Below, in pieces: positions 45,015-55,356 of a stretch of 64,000 bases of DNA (the first letter of the stretch is position 1; each line of letters starts with the position of its first letter). The stretch comes from Ureibacillus endophyticus (lineage in GTDB: Bacteria > Bacillota > Bacilli > Bacillales_A > Planococcaceae): NCBI RefSeq assembly GCF_003628435.1, contig NZ_RBZN01000003.1, positions 1 through 64,000 on the forward strand, given 5' to 3'. The translations under genes were made by a program, and so were the position numbers. The notes under the pieces are model-generated. The model did no database searches. It saw nothing but the letters and a program-made list of their open reading frames with translations, and was not told the DNA's origin.

Positions 45015-46271
45015 ATGAAAAAATTACATTATAGCTGGGTAATCTTAGCGGTAACGTTTATATCTATAATTGTTGCTGGGATAATCCGCTCTTCATCTGG
45101 AATATTTATTGACCCATTTGAAACAGAATTCGGATGGGGGCGTCCCGCTATTTCTTTCGCCTTTGCAGTGGGGTTATTTTTATATGGATTTTCCGGGCCT
45201 TTTATGGCAGCATTTGTTGATATTTTTGGGCTAAAAAAAATGATGCTTTATTCAATGGCCATTTTAACAGTTGGTTTATCTTTAACCTTTGTAATGAACA
45301 GTGAATGGCAACTAATTTTAATTTGGGGTGTAATGTTAGGAATTGGCTCAGGTTTATTTTTAACTGTATTAAGTACTCAAGTTGCCAATCGTTGGTTCGT
45401 AAAAAGAAGAGGATTGGCGGTTGGATTCTTAACTGCTGCAACAGCAACAGGGCAGTTAGTTTTGTTACCGGTATTAGCTAGTTTTGTAGAAAACTATTCA
45501 TGGCGTGCAGCCATTGCACTGATTTTTGCATTAAGTATTGCTATGCTCATAATAATAGCTATATTTATGAAAAGCTGGCCAAAAGATGTTGGTACAACAC
45601 CATATGGTCAAGATGAACATGTACTAAATGAACCACCGATTATATCCAATCGAAATCCCTTTAAAGTAGCAATTAACTCTTTAATTGAAGGTTTAAAGGT
45701 AAAAGAGTTTTGGTTGTTAGCCGGAAGTTTCTTTATTTGTGGATTATCAACGAGCGGATTAATTGGCACACATTTCATTTCTTATTGTGTAAGTTTTGGT
45801 ATCCCATTAGTAACGGCGGCATCCTTATTATCTTTAATGGGGGTTTTCGATTTAATTGGAACAACTGTATCAGGGTGGTTATCAGATCGTTTTGATAATC
45901 GTTGGTTACTATTCTGGTATTACTTATTACGTGGGATTTCCCTTCTGTTCCTTCCATTTGCACTAGCACAAGGCTCTTACGTTTGGCTCGTCATTTTCTC
46001 GATTTTCTATGGTTTAGATTGGATTGCAACCGTTCCTCCAACAGTTGGATTAGCCAGACAAAAGTTTGGTCTTCAAAAAAGTGCCATGATGTACGGTTGG
46101 ATTACTGCAGCACATCAAGTAGGAGCTGGTGTTGCAGCATTTTCCGGTGGAGTTATATTTAAAATATTTGATTCGTATATGTGGGCATTTTTATTTGCAG
46201 GAGGTTTCTGCCTATTGGGAAGTCTATTTGTATTATTAATTAAGAAACATAACCCAAAGGAAGTAGTTTAG
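45015..46271 (+). CDS. MFS transporter, OFA/monocarboxylate type
   Basis: A 418-residue 12-helix transporter. The opening HYSWVILAVTFISIIVAGII, then SSGIFIDPFETEFGWGRPAI, is characteristic of the oxalate/formate antiporter-like and monocarboxylate MFS subfamilies. In the second half SGWLSDRFDNRW is the family A-type motif. The substrate is probably a small carboxylate; this is family inference only. TTTAGGAG precedes the ATG. Confidence 0.82.
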   Translation: MKKLHYSWVILAVTFISIIVAGIIRSSSGIFIDPFETEFGWGRPAISFAFAVGLFLYGFSGPFMAAFVDIFGLKKMMLYSMAILTVGLSLTFVMNSEWQLILIWGVMLGIGSGLFLTVLSTQVANRWFVKRRGLAVGFLTAATATGQLVLLPVLASFVENYSWRAAIALIFALSIAMLIIIAIFMKSWPKDVGTTPYGQDEHVLNEPPIISNRNPFKVAINSLIEGLKVKEFWLLAGSFFICGLSTSGLIGTHFISYCVSFGIPLVTAASLLSLMGVFDLIGTTVSGWLSDRFDNRWLLFWYYLLRGISLLFLPFALAQGSYVWLVIFSIFYGLDWIATVPPTVGLARQKFGLQKSAMMYGWITAAHQVGAGVAAFSGGVIFKIFDSYMWAFLFAGGFCLLGSLFVLLIKKHNPKEVV

Positions 46272-46337
46272 TTTTAGTTTTTCATTATATATGATGAAAT
46301 GGTATGATACTTACAGCAAGAAAAAAGGAGCATTCAT

Positions 46338-47174
46338 GTGGGGAAAGTATCAAAAAGAGCTGCAAGTATAGCACTTATGAAGACACATCAAACAGTATTT
46401 TCCTGTCCAATTTGTAAAGAGGGCATGGAAGTAACTGAAGATGGACAAGTGATTTGCGACAACAACCATTCTTTTATTATTGCTAAACAAGGATATGTTA
46501 ACTTGATGGTTAAGCCTACAACATCCATGTATAGTAAAAATTTATTTGAATCCCGAAAAGATATATTAAATAGTGGTTTGTATGACCCTTTACAACAAGC
46601 TATTACAAATTATATAGGTAAAGATGTCAAAACGATACTCGATACGGGTTGTGGAGAAGGATCTCATTTAGAAAGAATTTGTTCATCATTAGATTCCGTT
46701 CTAGCTGTAGGTATAGATATTTCAAAAGAAGGCATCCAAACCGCTGCAAAATACTATGAAAACAAAATATGGTGCGTAGGAGATTTGGCGAATAGTCCAT
46801 TTAAAGAACAGTCCTTTGATGTTATATTGAATATTTTATCACCGGCTAATTATGACGAATTTATTCGTTTATTAAAGCCGAATGGAAAAGTTATAAAAGT
46901 GGTCCCTCAATCAAACTATTTAAAAGAGATTCGGGAACAAGCTTTTGCACAAACAGAAAAGGAAACCTATTCAAATAAGCAAACCGTTGAGCGCTTTAAG
47001 GAATGCTTTACAAATTTCCAACAAGAGAGAATTACGTATACATGTGAGTTAGAACCAGAGCTAATACCTAAACTTCTTGAAATGACTCCATTAGGCTGGC
47101 ATTTAGATAAAGAGGTCTCTATACAAAAAATCACCATTGATTTAGATATTCTAATTGGAGAATATAATTCTTAA
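46338..47174 (+). CDS. rlmA: 23S rRNA (guanine-N1) methyltransferase RlmA-type
   Basis: A 278-residue enzyme with the RlmA layout: an N-terminal zinc finger (Cys23, Cys26, Cys40, His44: FSCPIC and CDNNHSF), the linker KQGYVNLM, then a Rossmann methyltransferase domain with the SAM loop ILDTGCGEGSH (100-110). It would methylate guanine 745/748 in 23S rRNA helix 35; the Gram-positive version is RlmA(II)/TlrB. The GTG start is 7 bp after AAAGGAG. First of a run of four same-strand genes. Confidence 0.82.
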   Translation: MGKVSKRAASIALMKTHQTVFSCPICKEGMEVTEDGQVICDNNHSFIIAKQGYVNLMVKPTTSMYSKNLFESRKDILNSGLYDPLQQAITNYIGKDVKTILDTGCGEGSHLERICSSLDSVLAVGIDISKEGIQTAAKYYENKIWCVGDLANSPFKEQSFDVILNILSPANYDEFIRLLKPNGKVIKVVPQSNYLKEIREQAFAQTEKETYSNKQTVERFKECFTNFQQERITYTCELEPELIPKLLEMTPLGWHLDKEVSIQKITIDLDILIGEYNS

Positions 47175-47200
47175 ATGATTAAAAAGGTAGGAATGACAAA

Positions 47201-47803
47201 GTGGCGTTATATGATTTTGGAGCAAGATTAGTTAATGTATTTTTAACGTTAAACGGATCAAAAGCAAAGGTTTATGGGAAGGAAAATATTCCAAAAGAAG
47301 GCGGGTATATTGTCGCTTGTACACATAATGGGTATGTCGATATCTTAAACCTAGGCGTTTCTTTACATCCAACAAATATACACTTTATGGCAAAAAAGCA
47401 GTTGTTCGATATGAAAGTATTAGGGCCACTTGTTTCAAGATTAAATGCTTTTCCTGTTGATCGTGACAACCCAGGTCCAAGTGTTATAAAAATTCCACGT
47501 CAATTAATTAAAGAAGGAAAAGTAGTTGGGATATTTCCGAGTGGGACTCGTACAACTGAAAATACAGAATTAAAGCAAGGTGCAATTACAATTGCTCAAT
47601 TAACAAAAGCACAAATTGTTCCTGCAGCTTATGTTGGACCTAAAAATGTAGGGGAAGTATTAAAACGCCAAAAGGGATATTTGATTTACGGAAAACCATT
47701 TACAGTACCAAGTGGAAAAGAAGCACGTGAAGAATATACCCATTTCTTAGAGCAAGAACTTATTAGGTTAACAGATGAGTTAAATTCAAAAATTAAAAAA
47801 TAG
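47201..47803 (+). CDS. plsC: 1-acyl-sn-glycerol-3-phosphate acyltransferase (PlsC family)
   Basis: A 200-residue acyltransferase. The catalytic H-x4-D motif is THNGYVD (His42, Asp47), the substrate-binding motif is FPSGTRT (112-118), and FPVDRDNPGPS carries the conserved block between. It makes phosphatidic acid from lysophosphatidic acid at the membrane. GTG start 6 bp after AAGGTAGGA. A terminator lies at 47806. Confidence 0.87.
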   Translation: MALYDFGARLVNVFLTLNGSKAKVYGKENIPKEGGYIVACTHNGYVDILNLGVSLHPTNIHFMAKKQLFDMKVLGPLVSRLNAFPVDRDNPGPSVIKIPRQLIKEGKVVGIFPSGTRTTENTELKQGAITIAQLTKAQIVPAAYVGPKNVGEVLKRQKGYLIYGKPFTVPSGKEAREEYTHFLEQELIRLTDELNSKIKK

Positions 47804-47805
47804 GT

Positions 47806-47838
47806 AAAAGCACTTTCCTTAATGGAGAGTGCTTTTTA
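47806..47838 (+). terminator. Terminator after plsC
   Basis: AAAGCACTTTCC pairs with GGAGAGTGCTTT and runs into T residues. Confidence 0.75.
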
Positions 47839-47851
47839 ATGGAGGTTAAAA

Positions 47852-48313
47852 ATGGAGATTTTAGATGTTCAAACTATTCCAAACCGTTTTGATGAAGCAT
47901 TACAATTATTTTGGGGTTATTGGGGGCAGGAAAACAATAAACTCTTTTATGAACAATGTATGTTAAATGCGAATGGGCCAGATGGAATTCCTCGCTTCTA
48001 TGTTGCAAGTGTTGAAGGAGAATTTGTTGGAACATATGCATTATTAAGAAACGATATTAATAGTCGGCATGATTTATATCCTTGGTTTGCATGTCTCTAT
48101 GTAAAAGAGGAACATAGAGGAAAGGGGATAGCTTCAGAAATGTTGCGGCATGCTGAAGGTGTCGCAAAGAGCCTCGGTTTTAAGATGCTCTATTTAGATA
48201 GTAATTTAGAAGGATTTTATGAAAAATTAGGATGGGTAGAAAACGGAATTACACATGATCCATTTGGAAACTCAGCAAAAATATATGAAAAAAGCTTGGA
48301 GGTTGTAAAATGA
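47852..48313 (+). CDS. GNAT-family N-acetyltransferase
   Basis: A 153-residue acetyltransferase with the GNAT core. The acetyl-CoA loop is LYVKEEHRGKGIASEMLRHA (R/Q-x-x-G-x-G/A type), preceded by FVGTYALLRND and followed by FYEKLGWVENG. The acceptor substrate is unknown. GGAGG precedes the ATG. Its TGA overlaps the ATG of the phosphatase gene (ATGA), so the two are coupled. Confidence 0.85.
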   Translation: MEILDVQTIPNRFDEALQLFWGYWGQENNKLFYEQCMLNANGPDGIPRFYVASVEGEFVGTYALLRNDINSRHDLYPWFACLYVKEEHRGKGIASEMLRHAEGVAKSLGFKMLYLDSNLEGFYEKLGWVENGITHDPFGNSAKIYEKSLEVVK

Positions 48314-48768
48314 TTCGAGTATTATTCGTATGTCTAGGAAATATCTGCCGTTCTCCAATGGCAGAAGCCGTAATGCGTGATTTAATAGAGAAAAAAGGAT
48401 TAAGCAGTAAAATAAAAGTTGATTCTGCTGCTATGAGTTCTTGGCATATTGGGGAACCACCACATAAAGGCACGCAATCGAAATTAAAGGAATATGGCAT
48501 TTCTACAAGTGGTATGAAAGGACGTCAGCTTGTAAAAGAGGACTTCGAATCATTTGATTATATCATTGGGATGGATAGCAATAATGTCCGTAATATTCGT
48601 GAAAAGCTAGGACAACCTGAACATCCGAAAATTTTCCGCTTTTTAGATTTAACATCGCATAAAAAAGACGTGCCAGATCCTTATTATACGGGAGATTTCC
48701 AAGAAACTTATGATTTAGTATTAGATGGTTGTAAGGCTTTGCTTGAGAAAATCGAAGAAAGTTTATAA
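48310..48768 (+). CDS. Low-molecular-weight protein tyrosine phosphatase
   Basis: A 152-residue enzyme. The P-loop VCLGNICRSPMAE at the N-terminus carries Cys8 and Arg14 of the C-x5-R motif, and the general acid is in DVPDPYYTGD near residue 120. It dephosphorylates tyrosine or, as with B. subtilis YwlE, arginine. YwlE has a Thr in the loop (CTGNTCRSP); here it is Ile (GNICRSP), so tyrosine phosphatase (YfkJ-like) is more likely. Confidence 0.88.
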   Translation: MIRVLFVCLGNICRSPMAEAVMRDLIEKKGLSSKIKVDSAAMSSWHIGEPPHKGTQSKLKEYGISTSGMKGRQLVKEDFESFDYIIGMDSNNVRNIREKLGQPEHPKIFRFLDLTSHKKDVPDPYYTGDFQETYDLVLDGCKALLEKIEESL

Positions 48769-48903
48769 TATTAAGGAACTTATTTATCAATTTGTGGACT
48801 TTTTATTTGATATCAGGTTGGTGTATAATATTACAGTCTCATTTACTTAAGTAGATAGTTTATTCAATACCCTAAATTATATATTGGAAGAGAGTGAAAT
48901 CGG

Positions 48904-49623
48904 ATGGGTCGTAAATGGAATAACATTAAAGATAAGAAAGCAGAAAAAGATAAAAATACCAGTCGTATTTATGCGAAGTTTGGTACTGAAATTTATGTTG
49001 CTGCTAAAAAAGGTGAACCAGATCCAGAATCGAACACAGCATTAAAACAAGTATTAGAACGTGCAAAAACTTACAATGTACCAAAGCACATCATTGATAA
49101 AGCTATTGATAAAGCGAAAGGTGCTGGCGGCGAAGATTATGATGAGTTACGTTATGAAGGTTTTGGTGTAGGAGGCACAATGGTAATTGTAGATGCTCTT
49201 ACAAATAACGTAAATCGTACTGCGTCTGACGTTCGTGCAGCTTTCGGTAAAAACGGTGGTAACATGGGTTTGAGTGGTTCAGTAACTTATATGTTTGATT
49301 CAACAGCTGTATTTGGTATTGAAGGCAAATCTGCTGATGAAGTACTAGAAATTTTATTAGAAGCTGATGTAGATGCTCGTGACGTTTTTGAAGAAGACGA
49401 TGTAACAATTGTTTATGCAGAACCAGATCAATTCCACGCTGCTCAAGAAGCGTTTAAACAAGCGGGTATTGAAGAATTTACAGTAGCAGAATTAACAATG
49501 TTACCACAAACAGAAGTAACATTATCAGAAGAAGATAAAGTGAAATTCGAAAAAATGATCGATGCATTAGAAGATTTAGATGATGTACAACGCGTTTACC
49601 ATAATGCAGATTTAGGTGAATAA
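48904..49623 (+). CDS. yeeI: YebC/TACO1-family protein (YeeI type)
   Basis: A 239-residue protein of the YebC family, with the start [20 protein letters not shown], then [12 protein letters not shown] and the middle block RYEGFGVGG and [16 protein letters not shown]. The GRKWNNI start marks the Firmicutes YeeI group, distinct from the canonical GHSKW form. Annotated for years as transcription regulators, members of the family have more recently been linked to translation of proline-rich stretches. GAGAGTGAAATCGG precedes the ATG. Monocistronic. Confidence 0.88.
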   Translation: MGRKWNNIKDKKAEKDKNTSRIYAKFGTEIYVAAKKGEPDPESNTALKQVLERAKTYNVPKHIIDKAIDKAKGAGGEDYDELRYEGFGVGGTMVIVDALTNNVNRTASDVRAAFGKNGGNMGLSGSVTYMFDSTAVFGIEGKSADEVLEILLEADVDARDVFEEDDVTIVYAEPDQFHAAQEAFKQAGIEEFTVAELTMLPQTEVTLSEEDKVKFEKMIDALEDLDDVQRVYHNADLGE

Positions 49624-49630
49624 ATAACTT

Positions 49631-49659
49631 AACCAGTAGCGTAATGCTGCTGGTTTTTT
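49631..49659 (+). terminator. Terminator of the yeeI-like gene
   Basis: AACCAGTAGC pairs with GCTGCTGGTT and is followed by a run of T. Confidence 0.85.
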
Positions 49660-50012
49660 CTTGCAAAATTCTATAATGGAAGATAAATACATTTCTTCGT
49701 GACTCTATTGAATTTTGATTTCATATTAGATTAAAGTTATCTTCATATAGAAAGTTCATCCATCTTTCCCTAGCATCAGATTGGTGTTAGTTAAACAAGC
49801 AAATAGAATTTTAATAGAATAACTGATTTTAACCCCTATATTTAATCTAAGTATAATTTTCCTAAATTAACATTGAATTTCCATTAGTTATTTACTAAAT
49901 AGAAAACGACTATAAGTAGAAAATTATTTCAAAAACAAGAAATTTAGCATTTGTAAACTTACATAAATATGTAATAATAGTGGGAAATAGTATATTAAGA
50001 GGGGTGTTATAG
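49660..50012. other. AT-rich leader before the Cache chemoreceptor
   Basis: About 350 bp without a gene. One 9-bp hairpin (CTAGCATCA / TGGTGTTAG, 49771-49791, with two G-U pairs) is the only structure seen. I looked for a cyclic-di-GMP riboswitch, common before chemoreceptors, and did not find its conserved core. Confidence 0.35.
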
Positions 50013-51749
50013 TTGAAGCGTTCAATACAGGGGAAGTTATTTGCTTATTCCTTCTTACTATTATTAATCCCAATTTTGATTATTGGGGCGGTAAGTTATT
50101 TTAAAGCAAAAAATAGTATGGATGAATTAGGGGAACAAGTAATAAAAAATAGTGTTGAATCTGCCTTACAACTGATTGAATCTGTTAATCGTGAAGTTGA
50201 GAATGGTACGCTTGAAATAGAAGAAGCACAGGAACAAGTGAAAACAGCTTTAATCGGACAGATGAATAGTGAAGGGAAACGTGATTTATCGTATCCAGGG
50301 GACTTGGGGGAAAATGGATATATTTATATTTTAGGTGAAGATGGAACACTACTTGGTCATCCAACAAGAGAAGGGGAAAATCTATGGGATGATCAGGATA
50401 GCTCTGGAAAATACTTTATTCGTGAAGTAAAGGATAGAGCATTCGAGGGCGGTGGATTTACATATTACGAATTTGAACTACCGGGACAAACGGTTGTAGC
50501 ACCTAAATTAATCTATTCAAAACTTGATCCAAATTGGAATTGGATTGTTGCGTCAGGTACATATAACAAAGATTTCAATGCACCAGCGAATGATTTATTA
50601 ACTACAATGATTATTACTATGGTTGTTGCCTTAATAGTTGGAGCGATTGCAACTATTTTATTCTCTAAGCATTTTGCAATTCCACTAATTAAACTTTCAA
50701 ATAGAGTACGTGAGGTTTCGAAGGGGAACTTGACAGTCGAAATTGAGGAGTTACAAAGAAAAGACGAAGTAGGTTTATTAAACAATGGATTTAATCATAT
50801 GGTGGAGCAGCTAAAAGATGTCATTTCTGGAGTTGAGTCAACAATTGTAGAAATACAAACGACCTCTGTAAATCTTACAGCTGTGGCAGAAGAAACAACT
50901 GCCTATGGTGAAGATATTGTGAAAGCTGTTTCAGAAGTGGCGAAGGGGGCAACACAACAGGCATCTGATGCAGATGAAACAAATCGAACAACAATTGCTT
51001 TAGCAAAAGAGATTGAAATGTTACATGAGAAAAACCAATCAATGTTACAATCTTCCAAAATTATGAGAAGTTCAAATGAACAAGGAATAGAAAACTTAAC
51101 TATTCTTAAATCTCGTTCAAATGAATCGTATGAATTGATTACTAAGGTACAAACGGTAATTGAAAGTTTGATATTAAAAGTTCGAGAAATTGAAGGAATT
51201 GTTGGTACGATTAATGAAATTTCAGACCAGACAAATCTTCTTGCATTAAATGCTTCCATTGAGGCGGCTAGAGCAGGTGAGCATGGAAAAGGGTTTGCGG
51301 TCGTTGCAGAAGAAGTACGTAAACTAGCTGACCAAACAAGCGAAGCAACAGAACTTGTTCGTAATACATTAAAAGGAATTATAAATGAAACAGACGTTGT
51401 AACGTATGAAATGTCGAAAACCTATTCAATCGTTCAAGATCAGAATAAATCTGTAGTAGAAACAGAAAGTTCCTTTAAAGAAATTGAGACAGCTGTAGAA
51501 AATATCGTTCAAACGATTGAAGAGGTAACATTGGGTGTTAATTTATTAAATGAATCTAAAAATATTATGACACGTGCAATCGATGGTATTGCTGAAATTA
51601 GTGAACATAATGCTGCCGCTGCTGAGGAAGTGACAGCTTCTGTAGAAGAACAACAAAAAGCAATTCAACTTGTGACTCAATCATCAAATGATTTATCCGA
51701 GGAATTAGCTGCTCTTCAAGATTCAATTCAACAATTTAAAGTTAGATAA
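50013..51749 (+). CDS. Methyl-accepting chemotaxis protein with Cache sensor
   Basis: A 578-residue receptor: helix at about 9-29, an external single Cache domain ([18 protein letters not shown], then [18 protein letters not shown] and [12 protein letters not shown]), second helix at about 197-220, HAMP, and a signalling domain with the tip [20 protein letters not shown] near residue 405. sCache_2 sensors bind small organic acids such as acetate or pyruvate; the ligand here is unknown. TTG start after GAGGGGTG. Confidence 0.88.
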   Translation: MKRSIQGKLFAYSFLLLLIPILIIGAVSYFKAKNSMDELGEQVIKNSVESALQLIESVNREVENGTLEIEEAQEQVKTALIGQMNSEGKRDLSYPGDLGENGYIYILGEDGTLLGHPTREGENLWDDQDSSGKYFIREVKDRAFEGGGFTYYEFELPGQTVVAPKLIYSKLDPNWNWIVASGTYNKDFNAPANDLLTTMIITMVVALIVGAIATILFSKHFAIPLIKLSNRVREVSKGNLTVEIEELQRKDEVGLLNNGFNHMVEQLKDVISGVESTIVEIQTTSVNLTAVAEETTAYGEDIVKAVSEVAKGATQQASDADETNRTTIALAKEIEMLHEKNQSMLQSSKIMRSSNEQGIENLTILKSRSNESYELITKVQTVIESLILKVREIEGIVGTINEISDQTNLLALNASIEAARAGEHGKGFAVVAEEVRKLADQTSEATELVRNTLKGIINETDVVTYEMSKTYSIVQDQNKSVVETESSFKEIETAVENIVQTIEEVTLGVNLLNESKNIMTRAIDGIAEISEHNAAAAEEVTASVEEQQKAIQLVTQSSNDLSEELAALQDSIQQFKVR

Positions 51750-51778
51750 TGTAGTTCCAGTTTAAAATTAGAAACCAA

Positions 51779-51816
51779 AAGCTCAAGAAACGTATTATCT
51801 TCTTGAGCTTTTTTCT
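51779..51816 (+). terminator. Terminator of the Cache chemoreceptor gene
   Basis: AAGCTCAAGAA pairs with TTCTTGAGCTT, followed by six T. Confidence 0.85.
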
Positions 51817-51882
51817 CTTGTATTCAATTGTCAGAATAGTCATAATGAGGATATAAAGAAGAAAAAGGAAGGTGCGCGGATT

Positions 51883-53580
51883 ATGGTAACGTTTAAAGAT
51901 TATGAATATAAAAGACCAGACATCAATGAAATGCAACAGCAAATTAGAGCATTAATCAAACAATTTAAAGAGGCTGATTCAGTGGAAGCTCAAAGTCAGC
52001 TTATTGAAAAAATAAACGAGTATCGTAATGATTTTTCAACACAATCAAATCTAGTATATATTCGTGCATCGATTGATACAAACGATGAATTTTATCAAAA
52101 TGAACGAGACTTCTTGGACGAGATAACACCTCAAGTGGAAGAACTTGTTTTCGAATATTATCAAGAACTTGTGAAATCTCCTTTCCGCAAACAATTAGAG
52201 GAAAAATGGGGGACTCAGCTTTTTGCATTAGCAGAAAATCAAATTAAGGCATTTTCTCCTGAAATAATTGAACTGATGCAAAAGGAAAATAAATTAGTCT
52301 CTGAATATAATAAACTTGTTGCTTCAGCACAAATTGAATTTGATGGTAAAACACTAACACTTGCACAGCTTTCTCCATATGGTGAATCTATTGATCGTCA
52401 AGTTCGTAAAGAAGCAATGGAAGCTCGTTTCAATTTCTTTAAAGAGAATGAAGAACAATTTGATTCAATTTTTGATCAGTTAGTTCAATTACGTCACAAG
52501 ATTGCTACGACATTAGGTTACAAAAACTATGTAGAGCTTGGCTATCTCAATATGAACAGAATTGATTATGATGCAGAAATGGTTGCGACATTCCGAGATA
52601 AAGTTCAAAAACTTATCGTTCCAGTTGCAACAAAGCTTTATGAACGTCAGGCAAAACGTATTGGTGTTAGTGATTTTAAGTTCTATGATGAAGGTCTAAA
52701 TTTCTTAACAGGAAACGCAAAACCAAAAGGTGAACCGAATTGGATTGTTGAAAACGGCAAGAAAATGTACGGAGAGTTATCACAAGAAACAGGTGAGTTC
52801 TTTAACTTCATAATTGAAAGAGAGTTAATGGATTTAGAAGCGAAGAAAGGAAAAGAAAGTGGAGGCTATTGTACATTCATTGATAATTATGGATCTCCTT
52901 TCATTTTCTCAAACTTCAATGGAACTTCAGGAGATATTGATGTATTAACGCATGAAGCAGGGCATGCATTCCAAGTGTATCGTAGTCGTAATATTGGGAT
53001 TCCAGAATATTTATGGCCAACCTATGAATCTTGTGAAATTCATTCGATGAGTATGGAATTTTTCACATGGCCTTGGATGGAGCTATTCTTTAAAGAGGAA
53101 ACGGAAAAATATAAATTTGCTCATTTAAGTAGTGCGTTGTTGTTCTTACCATATGGGGTGGCAGTCGATGAATTCCAACATGTTATTTATGAAAATCCAG
53201 CTATGACTCCTTCCCAACGTAAGCAAGCATGGAAGCAAATTGAAGAAAAATATTTACCTCATCGTGATTATGGGGGGTATCCATACTTAGAAGCAGGGGG
53301 ATTCTGGCAACGACAAGGTCATATCTATGCTAGTCCTTTCTATTATATTGACTATACATTAGCTCAAGTATGTGCCTTCCAATTTTGGAAACGCTCGAGA
53401 GAAGACTTTGAATCTGCATGGAAAGACTATCTTCACTTGTGTGGATTAGGTGGATCCATGTCCTTTACAAAACTCGTAAAAGAAGCTGGATTAATTTCAC
53501 CATTTGAAGATGGATGTGTTGAATCGGTAATTGATGAAATCCAAGAATACTTAAATTCGATAGATGATACAAAATTATAA
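51883..53580 (+). CDS. M3-family oligoendopeptidase (PepF-like)
   Basis: A 565-residue zinc metallopeptidase of family M3. The active site is THEAGHAF (HEAGH at 357-361); the third ligand is likely in YESCEIHSMSMEFF about 27 residues on, and YASPFYYIDYTLAQ is the conserved C-terminal segment. It degrades peptides of roughly 7-17 residues in the cytoplasm. It fits functionally with the two Opp importers in the window but is not linked to them. AAGGTGCGCGG precedes the ATG. Confidence 0.88.
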   Translation: MVTFKDYEYKRPDINEMQQQIRALIKQFKEADSVEAQSQLIEKINEYRNDFSTQSNLVYIRASIDTNDEFYQNERDFLDEITPQVEELVFEYYQELVKSPFRKQLEEKWGTQLFALAENQIKAFSPEIIELMQKENKLVSEYNKLVASAQIEFDGKTLTLAQLSPYGESIDRQVRKEAMEARFNFFKENEEQFDSIFDQLVQLRHKIATTLGYKNYVELGYLNMNRIDYDAEMVATFRDKVQKLIVPVATKLYERQAKRIGVSDFKFYDEGLNFLTGNAKPKGEPNWIVENGKKMYGELSQETGEFFNFIIERELMDLEAKKGKESGGYCTFIDNYGSPFIFSNFNGTSGDIDVLTHEAGHAFQVYRSRNIGIPEYLWPTYESCEIHSMSMEFFTWPWMELFFKEETEKYKFAHLSSALLFLPYGVAVDEFQHVIYENPAMTPSQRKQAWKQIEEKYLPHRDYGGYPYLEAGGFWQRQGHIYASPFYYIDYTLAQVCAFQFWKRSREDFESAWKDYLHLCGLGGSMSFTKLVKEAGLISPFEDGCVESVIDEIQEYLNSIDDTKL

Positions 53581-53585
53581 AGTTA

Positions 53586-53620
53586 AACCTCTCGAAAAAT
53601 ATTTCGAGAGGTTTTTTTTA
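53586..53620 (+). terminator. Terminator of the oligoendopeptidase gene
   Basis: AACCTCTCGAAA pairs with TTTCGAGAGGTT and is followed by eight T. Confidence 0.88.
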
Positions 53621-53719
53621 AGATTTCGACACTTTTTCTAGTATAAATCGTAAATAGTTTTATAATGATTGAATAGGAATCGATTATTTATGGGACAATA
53701 TGGAAAGGGGTGAAAGAAA

Positions 53720-54799
53720 ATGACAAAAAAGGTTTGGTTCCAAGTTGCTATAGGAATTTTACTCACATTATTAATAGTAAAATATGTGATTGAAATACAT
53801 GATATTTTTAACCCAATCATTATCATTATTAAGACGATCTTTATTCCATTATTACTTGGTGGAGTATTATACTATATTTCTGAACCATTACAGCGGTTTA
53901 TGGAGAAAAAGGGTGCACCGCGATGGGCTAGTATATTAACCATTGTGTTGTTATTAGCAGGGATTGTAACAGGCATCCTACTCATGATTGGTAATCCGAT
54001 AAGTCATCAAGTAAATAACTTAGTAAAAAATGCACCAAATATTAGTGATAAAATAATGGATACTGCAGATATTATTTTGGAAAATAAAGATAAACTACCT
54101 CCACAAGTGGAAACGTTTGTGGATACTGTCTCAAACTCTATTCAAGATATTGCAATGACGGGTAGTAAATATATTGTATCTATTGTAAGTGGAACAGTGT
54201 CGGCAACGTTTACATTAATATTAGTTCCGTTTTTCTTTATCTACATGTTGAAAGACCATGAAAAATTTGCGCCTAACATATATAAATTATTTTCAGGCGA
54301 GCGTCGTACATGGGTTAAAGAAACATTATCGGATATTGATGATGTTTTAAGAAATTACGTTCAAGGACAAGTGTTAATTAGTTTAATACTTGCTGCTATG
54401 ATGTTTATAGGGTATTTAATTATCGATTTAGAGTATGCATTATTGCTTTCGATTTTCGCATTCTTTATGAATATGATTCCTTTCATTGGCCCTTGGATAT
54501 CATTAGCTCCGGCTGTTGTCATAGCGCTTATTCAAGATCCAATCTTAGTAGTTTGGGTAGGGGTGATTACTCTCGTTGCACAACAGTTAGAGAGTAATTT
54601 AATTACCCCAAATATTATGGGGAAAACATTAGATGTACACCCATTAACAGTTATTACAATTGTATTAGCAGCGGGTAATATCGGTGGGTTTATCGCAATT
54701 ATTATCGCCATTCCTACTTATGCTGTAATTAAAGCAATTGTAAAAAATATTTATGAAGAGCGTAAGAAAATAAAAGAAGCAGCAACAAAATCCGTTTAA
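53720..54799 (+). CDS. AI-2E (PerM/YdiK) family transporter
   Basis: A 359-residue membrane protein with about eight helices and a cytoplasmic middle segment (SDIDDVLRNYVQGQVLISLI). The C-terminal part has VAQQLESNLITPNIMGKTLD and HPLTVIT, the family hallmark. Members export AI-2 in E. coli (TqsA) or act as sodium-proton antiporters in halophiles; the name does not prove quorum sensing here. AAAGGGGTGAAAG precedes the ATG. Confidence 0.87.
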   Translation: MTKKVWFQVAIGILLTLLIVKYVIEIHDIFNPIIIIIKTIFIPLLLGGVLYYISEPLQRFMEKKGAPRWASILTIVLLLAGIVTGILLMIGNPISHQVNNLVKNAPNISDKIMDTADIILENKDKLPPQVETFVDTVSNSIQDIAMTGSKYIVSIVSGTVSATFTLILVPFFFIYMLKDHEKFAPNIYKLFSGERRTWVKETLSDIDDVLRNYVQGQVLISLILAAMMFIGYLIIDLEYALLLSIFAFFMNMIPFIGPWISLAPAVVIALIQDPILVVWVGVITLVAQQLESNLITPNIMGKTLDVHPLTVITIVLAAGNIGGFIAIIIAIPTYAVIKAIVKNIYEERKKIKEAATKSV

Positions 54800-54804
54800 T
54801 GGAC

Positions 54805-54840
54805 AAGCAGTATACCAAAACAGGTGTACTGTTTTAATTT
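54805..54840 (+). terminator. Terminator of the AI-2E family gene
   Basis: AGCAGTATACC pairs with GGTGTACTGT-type bases and is followed by TTTAATTTTT. Confidence 0.65.
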
Positions 54841-54884
54841 TTGTTGTAAATTAAAACTAATTGAATCAAAAAGGAGTTCACGTA

Positions 54885-55343
54885 ATGCTTACATTTGAAC
54901 AAAAACAAGCCATCATCGAATCATTTCCAGAACTAACTAAAAAGGAGATTTCTTTAAAACGATTAAATTATCATTTTGAGGACAGCTTATATGAAAAAAC
55001 AATCGTTGTAGAAAAGCTCCACCCAAATGGAAACGGATTTGTTTATGTTGGTGATTTACTAAAATATGAAAAGTTAGCGAACGATAAAGGATTAGTCAAT
55101 ATTCGCGATTTTGATGAAACTCAATTAAAAGAAATCATTCGAGATGCTATTGAATATTTATCGGAAGAAGTAGATGTTTTAATTGAGGAAGAATGGATAT
55201 CAAAAAGTGGAACTGTTTTGAAACTCGTACACGATCAACGTAATTGGGATATCTATTACCAAAATAATTTAGAAGAGACATTTGGAACTCGTGAGGCAGC
55301 AGTAGAATATTTAACAGAGGAAGGTTTTACACAAAAAAAATAA
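54885..55343 (+). CDS. Hypothetical protein, 152 aa
   Basis: I do not recognise the family. Soluble, acidic, mixed alpha/beta, with LHPNGNGFVYVGDLLKYEKL as the most distinctive part. AAAAAGGAG lies 9 bp before ATG 54885, so I drop the longer frame. The 60-residue membrane peptide gene follows 13 bp later and is probably co-transcribed. Confidence 0.65.
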   Translation: MLTFEQKQAIIESFPELTKKEISLKRLNYHFEDSLYEKTIVVEKLHPNGNGFVYVGDLLKYEKLANDKGLVNIRDFDETQLKEIIRDAIEYLSEEVDVLIEEEWISKSGTVLKLVHDQRNWDIYYQNNLEETFGTREAAVEYLTEEGFTQKK

Positions 55344-55356
55344 GGGGATAGTTGAA

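Noticed and set aside
49660-50012. Cyclic-di-GMP riboswitch before the Cache chemoreceptor
   Set aside because: The long leader invited the search, but the conserved core bases of the class I motif are absent.
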